A stretch of 64,000 bases of DNA from Sipunculus nudus (lineage: Eukaryota > Annelida > Sipuncula > Golfingiida > Sipunculidae). The notes below the pieces were generated by a model. The model was not told where the DNA came from, searched no databases, and saw only the letters and a list, made by a program, of their open reading frames with translations. How positions within the stretch are numbered: the first letter of the stretch is position 1; every line of letters starts with the position of its first letter. Position numbers and translations under genes: made by a program. The stretch lies in assembly GCA_026874595.1 (NCBI GenBank), contig CM049306.1, positions 34,552,019-34,616,018 on the forward strand. Reading direction: 5' to 3'. Positions 35,805 to 46,200 of the stretch are shown piece after piece.

Positions 35805-36035
35805 CATCTGAAGACCACCCAATGGACCAGTCAAAAAAGACAAAATATCTTTATTTTGCCGGCTGAACTTTTCCGTTTGATCTTGATTATATATATATAT
35901 ATAATTCACAGGTGGTCTCATTAAACAGGTTAGTTGTATAACCAATGTGAACGCTTTCGGTTCCTTCAATGCTGGTCCTAATAGAAAGGTGTTTTTTTTT
36001 CGAGAAAGGTGGTCTTTCAGACAGGTTTCACTGTA
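35805..36035. repeat. Scattered GGTGGTCT / AGACCACC motifs
   Basis: GAAGACCACC (near 35810), AGGTGGTCTCATTAAACAGGT (near 35911) and AAAGGTGGTCTTTCAGACAGGT (near 36006), with a variant ATGCTGGTCCTAATAGAAAGG. The inverted outer copies suggest a short foldback element. A TA run is at 35887-35902. Confidence 0.45.
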
Positions 36036-36276
36036 AATATAAAATGAATACCATAAATGGATTATGAATGACAGTATCACAAAGTATATGATTGTTACAG
36101 AAAGAAAACAGAATGTTTGCAAATAATAACAAACCTAATATATGGTGTAGAGCCTTGAATTTATTCATTTACACATGTCCGGAAAAGAGGGGAGGGGTTC
36201 CAGGTGAAAAGATGTCACTTAATTGAGGCTAATTTATTTCCTACATCACTTGTGTCACCTTACTGGAAGCGCCTTT

Positions 36277-38150
36277 TTAGCTCAGATGACTGTAAGTCAT
36301 CTGAGCTATAGGGATCACCTTTTGTCCGTCGTCCGTCCGGGCGTCTGTCCGTTAACAGGGCACAAATCGTAACCGCTAGAACTGGAATCTTCTTACTTGA
36401 CATCCTGGGAGGTCTATGGAAATTCTCCTGAAATTAGGTCACTGTGACCTATATTCTTCGAGCTATGGGGTTCCGAAGTACCCCCCGGAATAATGGAAAA
36501 TTTGATACAAAAGCTCAAGTATCTGAACAACTAATGCATTGATCATCATGATTTTTTGCATGGATATTGATCATGGAGTGTTTCATCAGTTTCTGCAGAC
36601 TGGTGGCGCCACCTGTATTTTTTCGATTTTTACCAATATTTTTCTCTATTTTTGAGACCTCTTAAGATGCGGCCATCTGTAAACAGGGCACAAATCGTAA
36701 CGACTACACCCAGAATCTTCTCTCTTGACATGCAGGGAGGCCCATAAAAAGTCTCTTTGGAAACCTGAAATTAGGTCTCTGTTACCCATAACCTTTGAGC
36801 TATGGGGCTCCGAAGTACCCCCCAGAATAATGGAACATTTGATACAAAAGCTCAAGTATCTAAACAACTACTGCAGTGATCACCATGATTCTTTGCATGG
36901 ATATTGATCATGGAATGTGTCATCAGTTTCTGCAGTATGGTGGCACCACCTGTATTTTTTTTTATTTTTACGAATTTTTTTCTCTATTTTTGAGACCTCA
37001 TAAGATGCGGTCATCTGTTAACATGGCACAAATAGTAACAACTGGATCAGAATCTTCTCTCTTGACATGTTGAGAGGCCCATGAAAAGTCTCCTTAAAAA
37101 CTTGAAATTAGGTCTCTGTTACCCATAACCTCTGAGCTATGGGGCTCCGAAGTACCCCCCAGAATAATGGAAATTTGATACAAAAGCTCAAGTATCGGAA
37201 CTATTATTATATTGATCACCATGATTCTTTGCATGGATATTGATCATGAAATGTTTCATCAGTTTCTGCATTCTGGTGGCGCCACCTGTATTTTTTCAAT
37301 TTTTAGCTCACCTGAGTGAAAGTCATCTGAGCTATAGGGATCACCTTTTGTCCGTTGTCCGTCCGGCCATCCAGGCGTCTGTCTGTTAACAGGGCACAAA
37401 TCGTAACCGCTAGACCTGGAATCTTCTTACTTGACATCCTGGAAGGTCTATGGAAATTCTCCTTGTAAACCTGAAATTAGGTCACTGTGACCTATATTCT
37501 TTGAGCTATGGGGTTCTGAAGTACCCCCCAGAATAATGCAAAATTTAATACAAAAGCTCAAGTATCTGAACAACTAATGCATTGATCACCATGATTCTTT
37601 GCATTAATATTTATCATGGAGTGTTTCATCAATTTCTGGAGATTGGTGGCGCCACCTATATTTTTTTTATTTTTTACGATTTTTTTTTCTCTTCTTTTGT
37701 GATCTTTAAACATTTGGTCATCTGTAAACAGGGCACAAATCATAATGACTGGACCTAGAATCTTCTGTCCTCACCTCCAGGAAAGCCCATAAAAGGTCTA
37801 CATGGAAACCCGAAATAAGGTCCCTGTTACCCATATTCTGTGAGCTATGGGGCTCTGAAGTACCCCCAGAATAAAGATTTGGTCAAATATTGACAGGGCA
37901 GAAATCATAATGACTGGACCTAGAATCTTCTTTCTTGACATGCAGGGAGGCCTTTGGAAAGTCTCTTTGGAATTCTGAAATTGGTCTCTGTTACCCATAT
38001 CCTTCATGCTATGTGGCTCCAAAGTACCCCCTAGAATAATTGAAAATTTGATACTAAAGCTCTAGTATCTGAACAACTGATGCATTGATCACCATGATAT
38101 TTTGCATGCATACTGATCTTGGAGTGTTACATCACTTCCTGCAGACTTGT
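36277..38150 (+). repeat. GCTCAG/GTCCGT repeat block 2, nested tandem units
   Basis: Starts with a head hairpin, AGCTCAGATGACT and its inverse AGTCATCTGAGCT with a 3-nt loop. Repeating bodies follow, anchored by GTTAACAGGGCACAAATC-like blocks near 36353, 36679, 37017, 37385 and 37726, spaced about 326-368 bp. A second head is at 37302. A shorter spacing of about 167 bp appears after 37726. Module 1 (about 165 bp) runs from GGGCACAAATC to CCCCCCAGAATAA; module 2 (about 175 bp) carries GATACAAAAGCTCAAGTATC, ATTGATCACCATGATTC and GGTGGCGCCACCTG. Confidence 0.85.
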
Positions 38151-38454
38151 GGCCCGACCTCTACAGGATTGCCAGCAGTCAGGGAATTTCATTAAAAGTC
38201 AGTCAATTCTCTTATGTTTTGGAAAATCAGGCAATTTATAGTGGCTATGGCAATTGCAGTTAATTATTAGGTTGAGAGTCTGGTATCTCTTATAAAAATG
38301 AGATAATTTAGCAGATTAATCTTGTTTCCTTTAGATGTTTGTACACAAATCTACAGTTAATAATTCAGAGTATGGATACACAACAAATAATACCCAACAA
38401 TTAATGAGTAGTATGAAAACAGGATCTGATGTATAATTTTAGTGTTCCATATAT
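38151..38454. other. Unique spacer between repeat blocks
   Basis: AT-rich; interrupts the tandem repeats. No inverted ends seen. Confidence 0.45.
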
Positions 38455-39645
38455 TTTTAGCTCAGCTGACTGTAAGTCATCTGAAATATATAGCAATCAC
38501 TCTTTGTCCGGTAGCCATCCGGCCGTCTGTCCATTAACAGGGCACAAATCATAACCACTGAACCTGAAATCTTCTCACTTGACATCCAGAAGGTCCATTA
38601 AAATTCTCCTTGGAAACCTGAAATTAGGTCACTGTGACCTATATCCTCTGAGCTATGGGGCTCCCACGTACCCTAAGAATAATGCAAAATTTGATACAAT
38701 AACTTATGCATTGATCACCATGATTGTCCACAACTAATGCACCATGATTCTTTGCATGGATATTGATCATGATGTTTCATCAGTTTCTGCAGACTGGTGG
38801 CGCCACATGTATTTTTTCGATTTTTTAGAGTTTTTTTTCTCTATTTTTGAAACCTTTTAAGATTTGGTCATTTGTTAACAGGGCACAAATCATATCAACT
38901 GGACCTAGAATCTTCTGTCATGACATGCAAGGACGGTCATAAAAAGTCTATATGGAAACCTGATATAAGGTCTCTGTTACTGATATCCTTTCAGCTATGA
39001 GGCTCGGAAGTTCCTCCCAGAATAATGCAAAATTTGATACAATAACTAATGCATTGATCACCATGATTGTCCACATTTGTATTGATAATGGCTTGTTTCA
39101 TCAGTTTCTGTAGACTGGTGGTGCCACCTGTATTTTGATTTTTTAAGAATTTTTTTCTTGATTTTTGAGACCTTTAAACATTTGGTCATCTGTTAACAGG
39201 CCACAAATCATAATGACTTGACCTAGAATCTTCTTTCTTAACATGCAGGGAGGTCCATGAAACATCTTGGAAACTTGAAATTAGGTCTCTGTTACCCATA
39301 TCCTTCATGCTCTGGGGCTCCGAAGTACTCCCCAGAATAAAGATTTGGTCATCTGTTAACAGAGCACAAATTATAATGACTTGACCTAGAATCTCCTTTC
39401 TTGATATGCTGGGAGGTCCCTGAAAAGTCTCCTTGTGCACCTGAAATTACAACTCTGTTACCCATATCCTTCATCCTATGCGGCTTTAAAATACCCCCCC
39501 AGAATAGACATTTGGTCATCTGTTAACAGGGCACAAATCATAATAGCTGGACCTAGAATTTTATATTTTGACATGCTGGGAGACCCCTGAAAAGTCATCT
39601 TGTAAACCTTCAGGCTACAGAGCTCCATAGTACCCCAATGAATAT
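38455..39645 (+). repeat. GCTCAG/GTCCGT repeat block 3
   Basis: New head at 38455 (TTTTTAGCTCAGCTGACTG), anchors near 38535, 38874, 39193, 39358 and 39523. The spacing falls from about 339 and 319 bp to an exact-looking 165 bp for the last units, because module 2 is absent there. Confidence 0.85.
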
Positions 39646-41065
39646 TGGATGATTTTATACAAGGTCAATTTTGGAAAAAGTATTTCATTCAAATTTGACA
39701 TTCAGATGATAAAATTACTTTTGTCAATGTCTTCCTGGTCAGCTGAGCGTCATGACCCCTGGGTCACTTGCTTTTTCTTGTGACCACAGCAAACCATCGG
39801 GTTGGTTGACAGTGGCAGATTAATTATAGATGAGGGAAACGGAGTCACTAGCTAGGATCTATTTCTTTCACTTGCCTACTACACACCAAAGTATGATCAT
39901 GATCCCAGTCATTTTCCTGACCTGTTGATCGAGAATGTTAGCGAAGGAATGCGGTCTTTGAAAACTTTCTAATATTGTTCACATTTGTTAATTTAAGATA
40001 AGGATAAAATTGAAAACGAGGTGCACAAGCAAAAAGTTTATACTTGAATCGTCTCCACACCTGTCGCAATGGATGTTGACCGGTGCCGGTAACAGCACAA
40101 TGGAGAAACTGAAGTATTAACCTTAAACATAGCCCTGGCTTCTGTGCTCTCTCCCAACGCCACGTTGTGAGAGTCCATGATTCTAGATACCTATGCTGGA
40201 TGTATGTAGTTACCCGATACCCTGAACCACAACTTGCCCAAACTAAAACGACTCTTAGCTTTATGATGGTGGTTTAAACTTTTTTTTAATTAATGTAACA
40301 TTTACCGGCAGTTAATTAATCGCTTTTATTGTATTATGGATACCAGGGACTCGAGAAGAAATATTTCCTTGTCAGTTGTATTTCAGTTTATTAAGCTACG
40401 TTTTCTTTGATCTTGTTATAAACCTAATTTTCCCATTTCTAAACGGTTTTGTTGACGTGAGAGAACAATGAAACTAAATGGGACTGATTTTCTAAATCTT
40501 TCAGTTATATATCTTAGTTAACATTTATGATTCCAGCGAGGGTCAGTGTACCTTGGATCAATCAACAGAGACACTAAAGATATTAAAAAGGATGACCAGC
40601 TTAGCGTTGCTGAGATTGATTAACCGCGACCAGACAAAAGGGAGGAATTCCGAGGCCTTTTATCTGATACCTATTCGCCTTATAGGACATAACTACATGG
40701 AGTCCTGCAGACAAACCTAACCCCCCAGCAAGGTGTTATAAAGGCTTCCATGAGTCCGCCGACATCCCGTGACGTATTGGTCTTCTTTCATCCTATGGGG
40801 ACGTTGCCATACGGATTGATTTTGTAGCTTTATCCCTGTGACCTGCCAGCTTTCGGTAAGATTTCCACCGAAGAAACCACTGCGGTCCTTAGCCATTTTT
40901 CACCAATGACATATACCAGACCATGGTACGTCCCCCAGAAAGCTATTTGATCGGGCTTTGTCATCAGAGGTACAAAGGATCCCCGACCTGACGTAAATCA
41001 TTAGTGCTGGTCCGGGAAACAAGGCCCCTTTGATACCATTCTAAAAGAAATATGTCTGATACTTG

Positions 41066-41071
<6 letters not shown>
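39646..41071. other. Nothing recognised
   Basis: No repeat shared with the rest of the window beyond the edge of block 3. Confidence 0.45.

Positions 41072-41126
<55 letters not shown>
41072..41126. repeat. (TA)n microsatellite
   Basis: About 27 TA units. Confidence 0.95.
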
Positions 41127-41127
<1 letters not shown>

Positions 41128-41827
41128 AGACATTTGTTTTAACTTGGATAAGATTAACTTCCTGTCTGTCCATCTATCTATCTACCCCCGACCTTCTTTC
41201 CTTCCAATTTAATGTGATTATTCACATACTTCCATTCATATTTAGTTAAGGAATAAAATATTTCTTTAAAGGACTATCTTCACTCAATGGAATAATGTCT
41301 ATTTAATTATTCATTTATATATATATTTTAGAGAGGCCTATCGTTAGAACTCAGCTGACTTAATTAAAAATTGAAATACTAATTTATTGTCAAGCTAAAA
41401 TAACTTTTCGACTTTTTAATTTTATAAAGCCCTTGCATGAATTAGAAAAAAAATCGGCTTTATTATGTCCTGAAAATAATATACTGCGAGAAGATGGTAC
41501 ATTACGAAAGTAAACAAGTCCGCAAAGTCCAGAAAAAAAATCCGCAACTGGCGTCTCTGTGTAAAGGAAAGACGCCAAGTTGTCAAAGAGGAGAAGAAAA
41601 AGAAATATATTATATTAAACAATAAGTTCTCCTCACATGCTCTCACTTCTTTTCCTGGTGGTTTACGTCAGCACTCAAGTCTTTTACGTTTGCCGCAGGC
41701 CTCTCGGTAAAAATTTTATAGATGAAATAATAAGAATGAAAATTATTGGAAAAAAGCAGCGACCTTGTGCTCACAGATCCCTGGCAACAAAATGACATTA
41801 CCTTAACTCAACCCACGCGCCATTAGT
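41127..41827. other. Nothing recognised
   Basis: AT-rich. Confidence 0.45.
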
Positions 41828-42337
41828 GTGCGCCACGAACCTGTGAATCAGGTCTTAAACATTATCAAATCTTCCATTTCTTTGTGTGTGTGTAATTCCT
41901 CTTTAGACATTAGCCCTATCTGGCGCTCTGAGAGGCAAAGAGGCAAAAAAGTACCGAAGCCGTCCGTCCGGTGCACACCTTGTCCCAGGGACCTATCAAG
42001 ATTGTTCCCTGTCTGGGAGCTACTGCGATCACAGCCAGTCTTCTGGTCGCCCAAAGGTCCAATTGTCTCCGTGCAAACCTCTTATACCTTTATCGTGACT
42101 GTACCAGAAGGTTTAGGAAGGCCACTTGCGGCGAATGATCGTCGTCATGCAGTCGACTTAACCGGAACCTATTTCAGAAGCTGGTCTGTGGCTAATGAGC
42201 CCCGGGAGTGTTTCAGGCGGGGAACGCAGGATTCAAAAATCTTGTTTCAAGCCGCTTTTCTATCACCACTATACACCGAATGTAATAAAACAAAGATAAC
42301 CACAGGAAAATGTGAAAATAATAATATAACTATATAG
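41828..42337 (+). other. Longest open frame in window; weak exon candidate
   Basis: A 169-codon open frame in a locally GC-richer stretch. It opens at a GTG and contains no ATG, so it could not be a stand-alone animal gene; at best it would be an internal or terminal exon. The translation is basic and low in obvious pattern. I see no domain, signal peptide, membrane segment or conserved motif. An AG suitable for a splice acceptor (ATTAG, 41822-41826) lies just upstream, but such sites are frequent by chance. The frame ends just before an AC/TA microsatellite. I regard it as probably non-coding. Confidence 0.15.
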
Positions 42338-42340
42338 CTG

Positions 42341-42367
42341 ACACACACACACGTGTGCGCATGGGAA

Positions 42368-42437
<70 letters not shown>
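42341..42437. repeat. (AC)n and (TA)n microsatellites
   Basis: ACACACACACAC at 42341-42352, then a TA run at about 42372-42437. Confidence 0.95.
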
Positions 42438-42442
<5 letters not shown>

Positions 42443-42892
42443 TTAATGTAGCCCAGCTTTCATATGTATGGAACAGTAATGCGAATTTGGAAAAATACAC
42501 CCGTCCATCTGCCTCTCATTTCTGCAGGTACGAACCATTATCTGCTAAACGATATTTCTCTAGTCAATTATATATACTACAAATGTCTTGGTTTATATTC
42601 TAAGTAATTTCCTTGATCAATAATTAAAATCGTCGTTGCATTCAGCAAAAAAAGCAAATGTTTCTTTTTCCTGAAAATTAGTGAGGTCTTTTTTTCCAAT
42701 TGATGCCGGAAAGAAGTTTATATCCAATTGACGTCGGAATAAGGGAGGATGCCCGGCAGAAATGTAGCACGGAAGATGGAGATGTTTATCTTCAAGTGTA
42801 CACGGAGCATAGAGAATTTAACAGGCGGCAAAGGGTCATCTCCAAATATAATCGATAGAGAAGGTAATCTTACAATATATCCCTTCAAAAGG

Positions 42893-43292
42893 AGGAGTTT
42901 ATCAGCAGTGTACTCCTAGAGATAGAGGAGTTTAACAGTCGTGTATTCCTACAGATGGAGGAGTTTATCAGTAGTGTAGTTCTACAGATAAAGAAGTTTA
43001 TCAGTAGTGTAGTCCTACAGATAAAGAAGTTTATCAGTACTGTAGTCCTACAGATGGAGTAGTTTATCAGTAGTGTATTCGTACAGATGGAGAAAATTAT
43101 CAGTAGCGTAGTCCTACAGATGGAGGAGTTTATCAGTAGCGTATTACTACAGATGGAGAAGTTTATCAGTAGTGTGGCCTACAGATGGAGCAGTTAATCA
43201 GTAGTGATAGTCCTACAAATTGGAAAGTTTACCAGTAGTGTAGTCCTACAGATAGAGGAGTTTATCAGTAGCGTAGTCCCACAGATGGGGAA
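42893..43292 (+). repeat. Monomeric 33-bp zone of the satellite
   Basis: GTTTATCAG recurs every 33 bp (for example 42963 and 42996). In one frame each monomer reads as an 11-residue unit close to EFISSVVLQME. That frame stays open from about 42890 to a TAG near 43057, then continues with only a few interruptions. Because 33 is a multiple of three this openness can arise without selection. Confidence 0.9.
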
Positions 43293-46200
43293 GTTTATCT
43301 CCAGTTAAGTTCTAAAGTTTATTTGTAGTGAAGTCCCACAGATGGAAAATTTTTTCAGTAGTGAATTCCTACAATTGAAGAAGTTTATTTAGTTGGGACG
43401 TCCTACAGAGGGGGAAGTTTATCTCTTGTGAAGTTCTAAAGTTTATTTGTAGTGAAGACCCACAGATGGAAACATTTTTCAGTAGTGAATTCCTACAATT
43501 GAAGAAGTTTATTTAGTTGTGAAGTCCTACAGATGGAGAAGTTTATCTCTAGTAAAGTGCTAAAGTTTATTTGTAGTGAAAACCTACAGATGGAAAAGTT
43601 TTTCAGTAGTGAATTCCTATAATTGAAGAAGTTTATTTAGTTGTGAAGTCCCACAGATGGCGAATTAAGTTTATCTCTAGTGAAGTGCTTAAGTTTATTT
43701 GTAGTGAAAACCTACAGATGGAAAAGTTTTTCAGTAGTGAATTCCTACAATTGAAGAAGTTTATTAAGTTGTGAAGTCCCACAGATGGAGAAGTTTTTCT
43801 CTAGTGAAGTGCTAAAGTTTATTTGTAGTGAAAACCTACAGATGGAAAAGTTTTTCAGTAGTGAATTCCTACAACTGAAGAAGTTTATTAAGTTGTGAAG
43901 TCCCACAGATGGAGAAGTTTATCTCTAGTGAAGTGCTAAAGTTTATTTGTAGTGAGGTCCTACAGATGGAAAAGTTTTTCAGTAGTGAATTCCTACAATT
44001 GAAGAAGTTTATTTAGTTGTGAAGTCCTACAGATGGAGAAATTTATCTCTAGTGAAGTGCTAAAGTTTATTTGTAGTGAGGTCCTACAGATGGAGAAGTT
44101 TATCCCTAGTGAAGTGCTAAAGTTTATTTGTAGTGAAAACCTACAGATGGAAAAGTTTTTCAGTAGTGAATTCCTACAATTGTAGAAGTTTATTTAGTTG
44201 TGAAGTTCTACAGATGGAGAAGTTTATCTCTAGTGAAGTGCTAAAGTTTATTTGTAGTGAGGTCCTACAGATGGAGAAGTTTATCTCTAGTGAAGTGCTA
44301 AAGTTTATTTGTAGTGAAAACCTACAGATGGAAAAGTTTTCAGTAGTGAATTCCTACAATTGAAGAAGTTTATTTAGTTGTGAAGTCCCACAGATGGAGA
44401 GGTTTATCTCTAGTGAAGTGCTAAAGTTTATTTGTAGTGAGGTCCTACAGATGGAAAAGTTTTTCAGTAGTGAATTCCTACAATTAAAGAAGTTTATTTT
44501 GTTGTGAAGTCCTACAGATGGAGAAGTTTATCTCTAGTGAAGTGCTAAAGTTTATTTGTAGTGAGGTCCTACAGATGGAGAAGTTTATCTCTAGTGAAGT
44601 GCTAAAGTTTATTTGTAGTGAAAACCTACAGATGGAAACGTTTTTCAGTAGTGAATTCCTATAATTGAAGAAGTTTATTAAGTTGTGAAGTCCTACAGAT
44701 GGAGAAGTTTATCTCTAGTAAAGTGCTAAAGTTTATTTGTAGTGAAAACCTACAGATGGAAAAGTTTTTCAGTAGTGAATTCCTACAATTGAAGAAGTTT
44801 ATTAAGTTGTGAAGTCCCACAGATGGAGAGGTTTATCTCTAGTGAAGTGCTAAAGTTTATTTGTAGTGAGGTCCTACAGATGGAAAAAATTTTCAGTAGC
44901 GAATTCCTACAATTGAAGAAGTTTATTAAGTTGTGAAGTCCTACAGATGGAGAAGTTTATCTCTAGTAAAGTGCTAAAGTTTATTTGTAGTGAAAACGTA
45001 CAGATGGAGAAGTTTTTCAGTAGTGAATTCCTACAATTGAAGAAGTTTATTAAGTTGTGAAGTCCTACAGATGGAGAAGTTTATCTGTAGTGAAGTGCTA
45101 AAGTTTATTTGTAGTGAAAACCTACAGATGGAAAAGTTTTTCAGTAGTGAATTCCTACAATTGAAGAAGTTTATTTAGTTGTGAAGTCCTACAGATGAAG
45201 AGGTTTATCTTTAGTGAAGTTCTAAAGTTTATTTGTAGTGAAAACCTACAGATGGAAAAGTTTTTCAGTAGTGAATTCCTACAATTGAAGAAGTTTATTA
45301 AGTTGTGAAGTCCTACAGATGGAGAAGTTTATCTCTAGTGAAGTGCTAAAGTTTATTTGTAGTGAGGTCCCACAGATGGAAAAGTTTTTCAGTAGTGAAT
45401 TCCTACAATTGAAAAAGTTTATTTAGTTGTGAAGTCCCACAGATGGCGAATTAAGTTTATCTCTAGTGAAGTGCTAAAGTTTATTTGTAGTGAAAACCTA
45501 CAGATGGAAAAGTTTTTCAGTAGTGAATTCCTACAATTGAAGAAGTTTATTTAGTTGTGAAGTCCCACAGATGGCGAATTAAGTTTATCTCTAGTGAAGT
45601 GCTAAAGTTTATTTGTAGTGAGGTCCTACTGATGGAGAAGTTTATCTCTAGTGAAGTACTAAAGTTTATTTGTAGTGAGGTCCTACAGATGGATAAGTTT
45701 TTCAGTAGTGAATTCCTACAATTGAAGAAGTTTATTAAGTTGTGAAGTCCTACAGATGGAGAAGTTTATCTCTAGTAAAGTGCTAAAGTTTATTTGTAGT
45801 GAAAACCTACAGATGGAAAAGTTTTTCAGTAGTGAATTCCTACAATTGAAGAAGTTTATTTAGTTTTGAAGTCCCATAGATGGCGAATTAATTTTATCTC
45901 TTGTGAAGTGCTAAAGTTTATTTGTAGTGAGGTCCTACAGATGGAGAAGTTTTTCAGTAGTGAATTCCTACAATTGAAGAAGTTTATTAAGTTGTGAAGT
46001 CCTACAGATGGAGAAGTTTATCTGTAGTGAAGTGCTAAAGTTTATTTGTAGTGAAAACCTACAGATGGAAAAGTTTTTCAGTAGTGAATTCCTACAATTG
46101 AAGAAGTTTATTTAGTTGTGAAGTCCTACAGATGAAGAAGTTTATCTCTAGTGAAGTTCTAAAGTTTATTTGTAGTGAAAACCTACAGATGGAAAAGTTT

